Positions 26,322-35,861 are shown, counted from the stretch's first letter. The stretch: DNA of 64,000 bases from Formosa sp030427735 (GCF_051200825.1 NZ_CP195158.1:496001-560000); one strand, 5' to 3'. The notes: a model not told the origin generated them from the letters alone. Translations and numbers: made by a program.

Positions 26322-27497
26322 TTAAGCTGAAATAATTTGATTGTAAACGCTGCTGGTTTCAATAATTTGATGAATATCGGCATCGTTTATTTCTTTCTTT
26401 TTGTCTGCAAATTCAAGGAAATTAGCATACACTTCGTCTAATTGAAGTTTTGTTAATTCGTAACCTACGTTTTTTGCTCTGTAAGCTAATGCGGCTCTAC
26501 CGCTTCTGGCTGTTAATACTATAGCAGACTCTGTAACACCTACATCTTTAGGATCTATAATTTCGTAGGTTTCTCTGTTTTTTATAACGCCATCCTGATG
26601 TATTCCCGAGCTGTGTGCAAAAGCATTGGCACCTACAATAGCTTTGTTAGGTTGGGTGTAAATACCCATGTGTTCTATAACCAATTGGCTCATGCCATAT
26701 AGTAAAGACGTATTAATGTTAGTGTCTAGCTTTAAATCTGGATGCTGCTTTAAAATCATTACCACTTCTTCTAGGGCAGTATTTCCAGCGCGTTCTCCAA
26801 TACCATTAATAGTACATTCTATTTGTCTGGCTCCGTTTATAACGCCCTCTATAGAATTCGCTGTAGCTAAACCTAAATCGTTGTGGCAATGGCAAGATAA
26901 AATGGCTTTGTCTATACCTTTTACGTTTTCTTTTAAGTATTTAATTTTAGCACCATATTCGCTTGGTAAGCAGTAGCCAGTAGTATCTGGAATGTTTAAA
27001 ACAGTTGCACCTGCTTTAATGACTTCTTCGCAAACACGTGCTAAATAGGCGTTGTCTGTACGACCAGCATCTTCGGCATAAAACTCAACGTCTTCGGTAA
27101 ATGTTTTTGCATAACGAACTGCTCTAACGGCGCGTTCAATAATAGCGTCGCGATTAGAATTGAATTTAAATTTAATGTGAGAATCGGATGTGCCAATACC
27201 TGTATGGATTCTAGATTTTTTGGCATAACGCAACGCTTCTCCCGCAACTTTAATATCGTTTTCTACAGATCTAGACAGACCACAAACGGTAGCATTCTTT
27301 ACGATTTTTGAAATGGCTTCTACCGAAGCAAAATCTCCCGGACTTGACACTGGAAACCCAGCTTCAATAACGTCAACTCCCAGGAAATCCAGCTGCTCTG
27401 CAATAATTAACTTTTGCTCTTTATTTAATTTGCAACCTGGGACCTGCTCGCCATCGCGAAGCGTTGTGTCAAATATTTGAATGTTTGTGTGCGACAT
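26322..27497 (-). CDS. leuA: 2-isopropylmalate synthase
   Basis: Condenses acetyl-CoA with 2-oxoisovalerate, committing carbon to leucine. FDTTLRDGEQVPG at residues 9-21 and the metal site in SCHCHNDLGLA are diagnostic. At 391 residues it lacks most of the C-terminal allosteric domain of the long (about 510-520 residue) enzymes, so classical leucine feedback may be absent; this is inferred from length. No Leu-rich leader peptide was found upstream. Confidence 0.93.
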   Translation of the reverse strand: MSHTNIQIFDTTLRDGEQVPGCKLNKEQKLIIAEQLDFLGVDVIEAGFPVSSPGDFASVEAISKIVKNATVCGLSRSVENDIKVAGEALRYAKKSRIHTGIGTSDSHIKFKFNSNRDAIIERAVRAVRYAKTFTEDVEFYAEDAGRTDNAYLARVCEEVIKAGATVLNIPDTTGYCLPSEYGAKIKYLKENVKGIDKAILSCHCHNDLGLATANSIEGVINGARQIECTINGIGERAGNTALEEVVMILKQHPDLKLDTNINTSLLYGMSQLVIEHMGIYTQPNKAIVGANAFAHSSGIHQDGVIKNRETYEIIDPKDVGVTESAIVLTARSGRAALAYRAKNVGYELTKLQLDEVYANFLEFADKKKEINDADIHQIIETSSVYNQIISA

Positions 27498-27512
27498 TTA
27501 TTTAAATATATT

Positions 27513-27530
27513 TTCGTATTGTCTTACGAA
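27513..27530. promoter_or_regulatory. inverted repeat in the leuA upstream region
   Basis: TTCGTA-N6-TACGAA lies 16 bp from the leuA start codon, in the 148-bp divergent gap. It may be an operator or a 5' hairpin of the leu transcript. No clear promoter box was found for leuA. Confidence 0.3.
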
Positions 27531-27645
27531 TTTATACTTTGGTTTTGTTTAAGAGGAACCTTATAATTGAAGTTTTACGATGTTTAAAAGGGCTTGTAAT
27601 ATTGTAAATACTTAATAATCAATTATTTATAATGTATATTATTTG

Positions 27646-29190
27646 ATGATAAAAGATCAAAAAGATAATTTGTTTTTACTTGTAAAGTCGTTAACCAAGT
27701 CGGAAAAACGACAGTTTAAACTTTATGTCGGGCGTTTAGGGGTAAATGCCGATTCTAAATTTTTAAACCTTTTTAATATTCTGGATAAACTTCAAACTTA
27801 CGACGAAGATTTTATTTTAAAACACGGCGATGTTAAAAAGCAACAACTCGCCAATGTTAAGGCTCATTTATATAAACAAATTTTAATAAGTTTAAAACTT
27901 AACCCCTCGCATCAAAACATTCGATCGCAAATTAGAGAGCAGTTAGATTTTGCTTCTATTTTATATCATAAAGGGTTGTATAAGCAAAGCTTAAAGATTT
28001 TAGATAAATCTAAAGAATTAGCCATACACAATGAAGAAAAGAATTTAGCTTACGAAATTGTAGAGTTCGAAAAGTTAATCGAATCGCAATACATTACGCG
28101 TAGTATTAGTGGCCGTGCAGACGAGCTTACCATTCAGGCTAAAGAGTTAAGCTACTTAAATGTTATTGCTAGTAAACTATCTAATTTATCGCTTCAATTG
28201 TATGGGTTGTTTTTAAAAACGGGATATGCAAGAAACAGGGTAGAGGCCGAAGAAATTTCAACCTATTTTTATAAAAGACTTCCTAAATACGACATTCAGA
28301 AATTAAGTTTCAGAGAAAAATTGTGGCTTTATAAAGCCTATTTATGGTATAGTTTTTTAATGCAAGACTTTAAGAACTGCTATAAATATGCAACCAAATG
28401 GGTGAATTTATTTTACGATAATCCTAGCATGATTAATCTACATCCAGTATTTTTTTTAAAAGGAAGTAATTATTTGCTAGAGGCTTTGTTTTATGTTAGA
28501 CGTCGCGATAAGTTCGAAAAAGCGCTGCATAGAATGATAGATATGGTAAACAGTAAAACTTTTTATAAAGACGAAAATGTTGAAGCGCTGGCGTTTTTGT
28601 ACATCAATTTAAACAGAATTAATTTACATTTTATAGACGGTTCGTTTAATGAAGGATTGCTAATTGTTCCTGAAATTGAAACCCAATTAAAGCAATACAG
28701 TAACCGAATAGACGAACACCATACCATGACGTTTTACTACAAGTTTGCTAGTTTGCATTTTGGTGTTGGTAATAATAAAGAGTGTATAGCGTATCTCGAT
28801 AAAATTATATCTAACAAAAGCTTGTCTATGCGTGAAGATTTATTGTGCTTTTCTAGAGTGCTAAATTTAGTAGCGCATTACGAGGCAGGACTCGATTACC
28901 ACATAGAAAGCCTTTTGCGTAGTACATATAAGTTTTTAATAAAAATGAACGATTTACACGAAGTGCAAAAGGAAATGATAAAATTTATAAAGGGCTTACA
29001 AGATATTTATCCGCAGGATATTAAAAAAGCTTTCGAAGCCTTGCGAGACACTCTAAAAACTTTTGAAGACCACCCGTACGAGCGTCGTGCCTTTTTATAT
29101 TTAGATATTATTTCTTGGCTTGAAAGCAAAATTGAAAATAAACCAGTGGGACAAATTATAAGAGATAAATATTTAGCCGCACAAGGGTGA
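27646..29190 (+). CDS. large helical-repeat protein of unknown function
   Basis: A 514-residue cytoplasmic protein that I do not recognise. No signal peptide or membrane segment is seen. It is dominated by helices with TPR-like hydrophobic spacing, for example around residues 115-135 and 375-400, and contains many Lys, Tyr and Leu. The ATG at 27646 is preferred to an in-frame TTG one codon earlier. It is divergent from leuA and ends about 30 bp before the promoter of the met operon. Confidence 0.8.
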   Translation: MIKDQKDNLFLLVKSLTKSEKRQFKLYVGRLGVNADSKFLNLFNILDKLQTYDEDFILKHGDVKKQQLANVKAHLYKQILISLKLNPSHQNIRSQIREQLDFASILYHKGLYKQSLKILDKSKELAIHNEEKNLAYEIVEFEKLIESQYITRSISGRADELTIQAKELSYLNVIASKLSNLSLQLYGLFLKTGYARNRVEAEEISTYFYKRLPKYDIQKLSFREKLWLYKAYLWYSFLMQDFKNCYKYATKWVNLFYDNPSMINLHPVFFLKGSNYLLEALFYVRRRDKFEKALHRMIDMVNSKTFYKDENVEALAFLYINLNRINLHFIDGSFNEGLLIVPEIETQLKQYSNRIDEHHTMTFYYKFASLHFGVGNNKECIAYLDKIISNKSLSMREDLLCFSRVLNLVAHYEAGLDYHIESLLRSTYKFLIKMNDLHEVQKEMIKFIKGLQDIYPQDIKKAFEALRDTLKTFEDHPYERRAFLYLDIISWLESKIENKPVGQIIRDKYLAAQG

Positions 29191-29223
29191 GATTTATTTT
29201 TTTCTGAAAAAAGACTTAAATAA

Positions 29224-29256
29224 TTTGGAAAATCAACTTTTCTAATTGAATATTTG
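29224..29256 (+). promoter_or_regulatory. predicted promoter of the riboswitch-metY unit
   Basis: TTTG at 29224-29227, a 21-nt spacer and AATATTTG at 29249-29256 (one mismatch to TAnnTTTG). The transcript would begin near 29262, some 25 nt before the aptamer. Confidence 0.45.
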
Positions 29257-29286
29257 CATTCACAAAGTTCAATGCTATATTGAAAT

Positions 29287-29406
29287 GTTATCAAGAAAGG
29301 TGGAGGGAATAGACCCGCTGAAGCCTTAGCAACCCTTTAACTTATAAAGAAGGTGCTACATTCTACTTAAAAACCGATTCATTTATCGGGGATTTAGATA
29401 GATAAC
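29287..29406 (+). ncRNA. SAM-I (S-box) riboswitch, copy 1
   Basis: The closing stem is GTTATC (29287-29292) with GATAAC (29401-29406). Between them is the conserved S-box core: GAGGGA...GACCC, GAAGCCTTAGCAACC and AAGGTGCTACATTC. S-adenosylmethionine binding would lower expression of the methionine genes metY and metX-thrA downstream. Identification rests on these core segments, which are shared almost base for base with the second copy. Confidence 0.93.
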
Positions 29407-29411
29407 TAAAC

Positions 29412-29431
29412 AAAATTACTGCAGTAGTTTT
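29412..29431 (+). terminator. possible expression-platform hairpin
   Basis: AAAATTAC-TGCA-GTAGTTTT is an 8-bp AT-rich stem with one G-T pair, six bases after the SAM aptamer and followed by a T-rich stretch (TTTTCTTTTT). It is weak for an intrinsic terminator, so the regulatory switch could instead be translational or use another partner. Confidence 0.3.
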
Positions 29432-29523
29432 AAATTTTCTTTTTAACATTTTTCTATCAGTTCGTCCTAAACAGACGTATTTGGCTTTTAGTTTTAATTT
29501 AATTAACTCAAAAAGAAAGAAAA

Positions 29524-30810
29524 ATGAGTACACAAAAATTCGCAACCCAGGCGTTGCACGCAGGGCACGATGTAAAACAAAACGCAGGCACACGCGCCGT
29601 GCCTATTTATCAAACATCATCGTATGTGTTTAACGATTCTAATCACGCAGCAAATTTGTTTTCGTTGGCAGAACCTGGTTTTATTTATACCCGATTAAAC
29701 AACCCTACAAACGATATTTTAGAGCAGCGTTTAGCGGCAATAGAAGGTGGTATTGCGGCAGTTGTTACGGCTTCTGGTACGGCAGCCATAACAACTACGC
29801 TATTAACTTTATTAAAAGCCGGCGATCATATTGTAGCTTCTAATAGTTTGTATGGTGGTACATTTAATTTGTTATCGGTTACTTTGCCAAGACATGGCAT
29901 AACAACCACTTTTGTAGATCCGTCCGAGGCGAATAATTTTCAATCGGCTATTCAGGCTAATACCCGAGTAATATTTGTAGAGTCGTTAGGGAATCCGAAG
30001 TTGGATGTGTTGGATTTGGAAGCAATTTCAGCTGTTTCAAAAGCAAATCAGTTACCTTTTATTGTAGATAATACAGTGGCATCTCCAGCTTTACTAAACC
30101 CGATTAAGCACGGTGCAAATATCGTTATTCATTCCTTAACAAAATATATAAACGGTAATGGCACCAGTTTAGGTGGCGCCATTATAGATGCCGGAACGTT
30201 TGATTGGGCTAATGGTAAGTTTCCGGAATTTACAGAGCCTTCGGCGGGATATCATGGCTTAGTGTATAGCGAGGTGTTGAAAGAAGCGGCTTTTATTGCG
30301 AAAGTAAGGATTGAAGGCTTGCGCGATTATGGTAGCGCTTTGAGTCCGTTTAATGCGTTTCAAATCATTCAAGGTTTAGAAACTTTAGAAATCCGAATTA
30401 AAAAACACAGCGAAAATGCTTTAGCATTAGCGCAATGGTTAGAAGCACAAGAAGCCGTTGCTTGGGTAAATTATCCAGGATTAGAAAGCAGTAAGTACAA
30501 AACTTTAGCCGATACATATTTACCAAAGGGACAAAGTGGTTTGGTAACTTTTGGACATAAAGGCGGTTTTGAAGCTGCTAAGATTATTGCCAATAACACC
30601 AAATTATTCTCGCTCTTAGCCAATATAGGCGATACTAAATCTTTAATTATTCATCCGGCTAGTACCACGCACCAACAATTAGACGAGGCTGCTCAGGCAT
30701 TAACAGGAGTTACTCAAGATTTAATTCGGTTGTCTGTTGGCATAGAAGATCTAGAAGATTTAAAATTAGATTTACAACACGCGTTTAAAGCAGTAGAAAA
30801 CGCATTATAA
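29524..30810 (+). CDS. metY: O-acetylhomoserine sulfhydrylase (MetY-like)
   Basis: PLP Cys/Met-metabolism enzyme of 428 residues that converts O-acetylhomoserine and sulfide to homocysteine. The PLP lysine lies in HSLTKYINGNG. The length and the N-terminal ATQALHAGHD segment are typical of MetY rather than of cystathionine enzymes. It is first gene behind the SAM riboswitch and lies 46 bp before the MetX fusion that would supply its substrate. Confidence 0.93.
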   Translation: MSTQKFATQALHAGHDVKQNAGTRAVPIYQTSSYVFNDSNHAANLFSLAEPGFIYTRLNNPTNDILEQRLAAIEGGIAAVVTASGTAAITTTLLTLLKAGDHIVASNSLYGGTFNLLSVTLPRHGITTTFVDPSEANNFQSAIQANTRVIFVESLGNPKLDVLDLEAISAVSKANQLPFIVDNTVASPALLNPIKHGANIVIHSLTKYINGNGTSLGGAIIDAGTFDWANGKFPEFTEPSAGYHGLVYSEVLKEAAFIAKVRIEGLRDYGSALSPFNAFQIIQGLETLEIRIKKHSENALALAQWLEAQEAVAWVNYPGLESSKYKTLADTYLPKGQSGLVTFGHKGGFEAAKIIANNTKLFSLLANIGDTKSLIIHPASTTHQQLDEAAQALTGVTQDLIRLSVGIEDLEDLKLDLQHAFKAVENAL

Positions 30811-30856
30811 TTTTTAAGTTTACAGTTTTAAAACGATAGTTTTATAATATTACTTC

Positions 30857-33800
30857 ATGAACAATTTACAATTCATACAAATTGAATCCTATACAACCTT
30901 AAGCGGTGCAACATTACCTATTCAATTATCTTATCAGGTATTTGGTAGGCCATTGCACGAAGCACCTATTGTACTCGTTAATCACGCATTAACAGGAAAT
31001 AGCGATGTTGCTGGGCAAAGTGGTTGGTGGAAAGACCTTATTGGCGATAACAAAATAATAGACACCCTAAAATATACCGTTCTGGCTTTTAACATACCTG
31101 GTAATGGTTACGATGGGTTTATAATAGAAAACTATAAGGATTTTGTGGCAAGAGACATTGCCAATATTTTTTTAAACGGCCTTCAGGTTTTAAATGTTAA
31201 AGAGGTTTTTGCTTTAATAGGCGGATCTTTAGGTGGAGGTATTGCTTGGGAAATGGCCGTGTTAAATCCTACCTTAGCAGAACATTTAATTGTTGTTGCC
31301 ACCGATTGGAAGTCTACCGATTGGTTAATAGCAAATTGCCAGATTCAAGAGCAGTTTTTAACCAATTCTAACAACCCTGTACACGATGCACGTATGCATG
31401 CCATGCTATGTTACCGTACACCAAAATCGTTTAAGGAACGCTTTCATAGAAGTAAAAATGAAGATTTAGAGATTTTTAATGTCGAGAGCTGGTTGTTGCA
31501 TCATGGTAATAAGCTGCAAGAACGGTTTCAGCTTTCAGCCTATAAATTGATGAATCAGTTGTTAAAAACAATCGATGTTACTAAAGATAGAGCAGAAGAT
31601 GTAAACGTATTAGATATTATAACGTCGAACATTACCATAATAGGTGTCGATTCCGATTTGTTTTTTACTGCCGAAGAAAATCGGGAAACCCAAAAACAAT
31701 TGGCACTCACACATCCAAATGTTACTTATAACGAAATTCATTCAGACCACGGTCACGATGCTTTTTTAATAGAATTCGAACAATTGGAGCATATAGTAGA
31801 AGGGATTTTTAAGCCCGAATTAAAACATAAACGTATGAAAGTATTAAAGTTTGGAGGGAAATCTTTAGCTAATGGAGAAGGTTTGGATACCGTACTTGAT
31901 ATTATTGAAAATAAAGTTAAGAACGAAGAAAAGATAACAGTTGTACTCTCGGCCAGAGGCAACACTACCGATGTTTTAGAATCTATTTTAGATTTGGCAA
32001 AATCTGGCGCGTCTTACAAAAAAGATTTAGAAGCCTTAAAAACCTATCAGACCACACCGTTAGAGACCATAGATTTTACCGAAGAATTTTCGGTTTTAGA
32101 CAAAGTTTTTAATGGTGTAAAACTGTTGGGAGATTATAGCGAAAAAATAAAAGATGAGGTGTTGGCACAAGGCGAATTGATGTCGGTGAAATTAGTGTCG
32201 GAGCTCTTAAAACAACGCGGTGTTAAGGCTTTTGCAACAGACGCCAGACAACTTATAAAAACCGATAATACTTTTGGTAATGCCCAGCCTAATACTAAGG
32301 TTTCTAAAGAATTGGTGGTCAATCATTATAAAAAAAATAATGCCAATACTGTTAATGTGGTTACTGGTTTTATAGCCTCAAATCAAGATAACGATACTAC
32401 AACTTTAGGTAGAAACGGAAGCAATTACACCGCATCGTTATTGGCTAATTTTTTAGATGCCGAGGAGCTTCAAAACTATACACATGTAAACGGAATTTAT
32501 ACGGCCAATCCAGATTTAGTTCCAGATGCCAAGAAAATAGAGCAGCTTACTTTTGCAGAGGCTAACGAATTAGCAAATTTCGGAACCACGGTATTACATG
32601 CCAAAACCATTATTCCGTTGTTGGAAAAAAATATTGCCTTACGCATTTTAAACACTTTTAACAGCGAAGATCAAGGGACTTTAATTACTGCAAAAACCAA
32701 TACGAAGGGCATAAAATCGCTATCGGTTTTAGATAATGTAGCTTTAATTAATTTAGAAGGTCGCGGATTGCTGGGTAAAGTAGGTGTCGATGCGCGTGTG
32801 TTTAAAACTTTAAGTGCTAACGATATTAGTGTGAGTATCATTTCTCAAGGCTCGTCCGAACGTGGTCTTGGTCTTGTTGTCGATGCTAATAAGGCCTCGC
32901 TGGCAGCTATTGCATTAGAGCGTGAGTTTGAAACCGATTTTTATGTTCAGGATGTTAATAAAATAGGTATTATAGACGATGTTGCGGTAATTTCTATTGT
33001 GGGGCAGGATTTAAGTACGTTCCATAAGCCGTTTAATGCCCTAATAAAAAACCAGATTGTACCCTTGTTGTTTAACAACACGATAACTGGTGAGAACGTG
33101 AGTTTGGTGGTTAGAAAATCGGAACTACATAAAGCGCTTAATGTAATTCATGGCGAGATTTTTGGGATTTCCAAAAAGATAAATCTAGCTGTTTTTGGTC
33201 ATGGTTTGGTTGGTGGTACGTTAATCGATCAGATTATTGCTTCAGCACACGATATCGAAAAACGCAAAGGCATTAAGTTGAATATTTTTGCCATAGCCAA
33301 TTCTAGAAAAGCCTTACTGAATAAAAATGGAATAGATGGCGATTGGAGAGAAACCCTGCAAGAGAAGGGAAAGGCGTATACTTTAGAGAGTTTGGTGACT
33401 TATGCAAAAAAACATCATTTAGAAAATTTAATAGCTATAGATAATACAGCAAGTGCCAAATTTGTAGAAAATTACATCCCGCTAGTGGAACAAGGTTTTG
33501 ATTTGGTGTCGTCTAATAAAATAGCGAATACTATCGATTTTAATTTTTACAGCGAATTGCGCGAAGTACTGGCAAAAAATCAAAAGCGTTATTTGTACGA
33601 AACCAATGTTGGCGCAGGATTACCGTTAATAGATACTATTAAATTATTGCATTTGTCTGGCGAAAATATTACCAAAATCCGAGGTGTGTTTTCGGGATCT
33701 TTAAGTTATTTATTCAATAATTATTCGGTGAAAAACGAGCCGTTTTCTAAAATTTTACAAGAAGCTGTAGATAAAGGATTCACCGAGCCAGATCCGCGAG

Positions 33801-34255
33801 AAGATTTATGTGGTAACGATGTTGCGAGAAAATTGTTAATTTTGGCAAGAGAGCTCGATTTACATAACGAGATAGCCGATGTAGATATTCAGAATTTAAT
33901 TCCAGAACATTTACGTAGCATAGACGCCGAAACGTTTTTACAGTCGTTTGCCGATATGGATGATTTATATCAGACAATAAAAGCAGATCAAAAACTAGGG
34001 CATGTTTTAAGATATATAGGTGATTTGCATGGGAATTTAGCCGATGAGAAAGGTGCTAAATTAGAAGTGAAATTGGTATCTGTTCCAGAAAGCTCGCCTT
34101 TAGGTGCTTTAAAAGGATCGGATTCTATTTTCGAGATTTATACCGAATCTTATGGCGATCAACCAGTAGTTATTCAAGGTGCTGGAGCTGGTGCAGCGGT
34201 TACCGCTCGTGGTGTGTTTGGAGACATTTTAAGATTAACAGAAAAAAATATTTAA
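30857..34255 (+). CDS. thrA: MetX-aspartokinase-homoserine dehydrogenase fusion
   Basis: A 1132-residue three-domain protein. Residues 1-325 are an alpha/beta hydrolase of homoserine O-acetyltransferase type with Ser124 (GGSLGG), Asp267 and His300 (HGHDAF) as triad. Residues about 327-790 are aspartokinase (KFGGKS, where KFGGTS is usual) with ACT segments. Residues about 795-1132 are homoserine dehydrogenase (FGHGLVGG; ETNVGAGLP). It could make O-acetylhomoserine from homoserine, which the same polypeptide produces. The frame is continuous across the junction at Met327. Confidence 0.93.
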   Translation: MNNLQFIQIESYTTLSGATLPIQLSYQVFGRPLHEAPIVLVNHALTGNSDVAGQSGWWKDLIGDNKIIDTLKYTVLAFNIPGNGYDGFIIENYKDFVARDIANIFLNGLQVLNVKEVFALIGGSLGGGIAWEMAVLNPTLAEHLIVVATDWKSTDWLIANCQIQEQFLTNSNNPVHDARMHAMLCYRTPKSFKERFHRSKNEDLEIFNVESWLLHHGNKLQERFQLSAYKLMNQLLKTIDVTKDRAEDVNVLDIITSNITIIGVDSDLFFTAEENRETQKQLALTHPNVTYNEIHSDHGHDAFLIEFEQLEHIVEGIFKPELKHKRMKVLKFGGKSLANGEGLDTVLDIIENKVKNEEKITVVLSARGNTTDVLESILDLAKSGASYKKDLEALKTYQTTPLETIDFTEEFSVLDKVFNGVKLLGDYSEKIKDEVLAQGELMSVKLVSELLKQRGVKAFATDARQLIKTDNTFGNAQPNTKVSKELVVNHYKKNNANTVNVVTGFIASNQDNDTTTLGRNGSNYTASLLANFLDAEELQNYTHVNGIYTANPDLVPDAKKIEQLTFAEANELANFGTTVLHAKTIIPLLEKNIALRILNTFNSEDQGTLITAKTNTKGIKSLSVLDNVALINLEGRGLLGKVGVDARVFKTLSANDISVSIISQGSSERGLGLVVDANKASLAAIALEREFETDFYVQDVNKIGIIDDVAVISIVGQDLSTFHKPFNALIKNQIVPLLFNNTITGENVSLVVRKSELHKALNVIHGEIFGISKKINLAVFGHGLVGGTLIDQIIASAHDIEKRKGIKLNIFAIANSRKALLNKNGIDGDWRETLQEKGKAYTLESLVTYAKKHHLENLIAIDNTASAKFVENYIPLVEQGFDLVSSNKIANTIDFNFYSELREVLAKNQKRYLYETNVGAGLPLIDTIKLLHLSGENITKIRGVFSGSLSYLFNNYSVKNEPFSKILQEAVDKGFTEPDPREDLCGNDVARKLLILARELDLHNEIADVDIQNLIPEHLRSIDAETFLQSFADMDDLYQTIKADQKLGHVLRYIGDLHGNLADEKGAKLEVKLVSVPESSPLGALKGSDSIFEIYTESYGDQPVVIQGAGAGAAVTARGVFGDILRLTEKNI

Positions 34256-34261
34256 TATAAA

Positions 34262-35428
34262 ATGAAAGAGAATCATTTTGAAACCGAAGCGATACGCACA
34301 CAATTAGAACGTTCTCAGTTTTTAGAACATTCTAGTCCTCTATATTTAAGTTCTAGTTTTGTTTTTGAAGACGCCGAAGATATGCGAGCGTCGTTTACCG
34401 AAGAGAAAATACGTAATATTTATAGCAGGTTTACTAACCCAAATACTTCCGAGTTTGTAGATAAAATGTGCAAACTGGAAGGGGCAGAAAGCGGCTATGC
34501 TTTTGCTACAGGAATGTCGGCAGTGTTTTCAACCTTTGCAGCGCTTTTAAATAGTGGCGATCATGTAGTGTCGTGTAGTTCGGTATTTGGTTCTACGCAT
34601 ACATTATTCACCAAATATTTGCCTAAATGGAATATCACAACATCATATTTTAATGTTAATGAGGTAGATGCCATTGAAGCACTGATAACACCAAACACTA
34701 AAATTCTATATGCTGAAAGCCCTACCAACCCGGCAGTCGATATTTTAGATTTGGAAGTGTTGGGTGAGATTGCTAAAAAACATAATCTGTTATTGGTCAT
34801 CGATAATTGCTTTGCGACGCCTTATTTACAAAATCCAATTCAATTTGGAGCTGATATTGTTATCCATTCAGCAACAAAATTAATAGATGGTCAAGGCCGT
34901 GTTTTAGGTGGTGTTGCTGTTGGTCGAGCCGATTTAATTCGGGAAATTTATTTATTCTCTAGAAATACAGGGCCTGCTTTATCGCCATTTAATGCTTGGG
35001 TATTGTCTAAAAGTTTAGAAACTTTAGCTGTTCGTGTAGATAGACATTGCGAAAATGCTGTTAAGGTTGCCGAGTTTTTAGAAGGGCATGATCGTGTAGC
35101 TTTAGTAAAGTATCCGTTTTTAAAATCGCATCCACAATATCATATCGCTAAACAGCAAATGAAACAAGGTGGTAATATTATCGCGTTTGAAGTAAAAGGA
35201 GGAGTAGAAGCTGGGCGTGAGTTTTTAAACAGAATACAAACACTGTCTTTGTCTGCTAATTTAGGCGATTCTAGAACTATCGTAACGCATCCGGCATCTA
35301 CAACGCATAGTAAATTGAGTACAGAAGACCGTATGGAAACAGGAATTACCGATGGTTTGGTAAGAATATCGATAGGTTTAGAACACCCAGACGATATTAT
35401 AAACGATTTAAACCAGGCCTTAAACTAA
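34262..35428 (+). CDS. metZ: trans-sulfuration enzyme, O-succinylhomoserine sulfhydrylase type
   Basis: A PLP enzyme of 388 residues from the Cys/Met-metabolism family. The PLP lysine is in HSATKLIDGQGRVLGG, a pattern of MetZ-type sulfhydrylases. It is 6 bp after the MetX-ThrA fusion. With metY also present, the operon holds two sulfhydrylases. This one could use O-acetyl- or O-succinylhomoserine or act as cystathionine gamma-synthase; the exact reaction is uncertain. Confidence 0.88.
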   Translation: MKENHFETEAIRTQLERSQFLEHSSPLYLSSSFVFEDAEDMRASFTEEKIRNIYSRFTNPNTSEFVDKMCKLEGAESGYAFATGMSAVFSTFAALLNSGDHVVSCSSVFGSTHTLFTKYLPKWNITTSYFNVNEVDAIEALITPNTKILYAESPTNPAVDILDLEVLGEIAKKHNLLLVIDNCFATPYLQNPIQFGADIVIHSATKLIDGQGRVLGGVAVGRADLIREIYLFSRNTGPALSPFNAWVLSKSLETLAVRVDRHCENAVKVAEFLEGHDRVALVKYPFLKSHPQYHIAKQQMKQGGNIIAFEVKGGVEAGREFLNRIQTLSLSANLGDSRTIVTHPASTTHSKLSTEDRMETGITDGLVRISIGLEHPDDIINDLNQALN

Positions 35429-35453
35429 TTCCGAAAAAAAAGTATATTTGTTT

Positions 35454-35861
35454 ATGCTTTCAAAGAAAACAAAATACGGCCTAAAGGCACTCATTTTTTT
35501 GGCACGACAGGAATCTAATGCCCCCGTGCAAATAAGTGCCATTTCTAAAAGTGAAAATATATCTCAGAAATTTTTAGAAAGTATTCTGTTAACACTCCGT
35601 AAAATTGGTGTTTTAGGATCTAAAAAAGGAAAAAACGGGGGGTATTATTTATTAAAATCCCCCGAAGATATTAAAATGTCTTTAGTAATGCGCACCTTAG
35701 AAGGTCCTATTGCTATGGTGCCTTGTGTGAGTTTAAACTTTTACGAAAAATGCGACGATTGCCCAGACGAAACCTTGTGCGGCGTGCATAAATTAATGAT
35801 AGAAGTTAGGGATAATACCTTAAATATATTCAATAACAAATCGTTAGCCGATTTAATTTAA
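35454..35861 (+). CDS. Rrf2-family transcription regulator
   Basis: A 135-residue winged-helix regulator (N-terminal MLSKKTKYGLKAL, recognition helix QISAISKSENISQKFLESIL). Four cysteines in CVSLNFYEKCDDCPDETLC, about residues 83-101, suggest an Fe-S or redox sensor like IscR/NsrR. It lies between metZ and cysH, as CymR-like Rrf2 regulators often do, so control of sulfur genes is likely but inferred. The ATG at 35454 is preferred to an in-frame TTG two codons upstream. Confidence 0.9.
   Translation: MLSKKTKYGLKALIFLARQESNAPVQISAISKSENISQKFLESILLTLRKIGVLGSKKGKNGGYYLLKSPEDIKMSLVMRTLEGPIAMVPCVSLNFYEKCDDCPDETLCGVHKLMIEVRDNTLNIFNNKSLADLI

Larger units (their letters stand above)
29191..29523 (+). 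promoter_or_regulatory. 333-bp leader of the met operon
   Basis: This gap contains a predicted promoter (29224-29256), a SAM-I riboswitch aptamer (29287-29406) and a hairpin (29412-29431) followed by a T-rich stretch. The rest up to the metY start at 29524 is AT-rich, with one small stem CGTC...GACG near 29463-29478. No leader ORF of note was found. Confidence 0.75.

Noticed and set aside
27498..27645. Leader peptide for the leu operon
   Set aside because: No ATG-started short frame rich in Leu and no terminator were found on the minus strand upstream of leuA.
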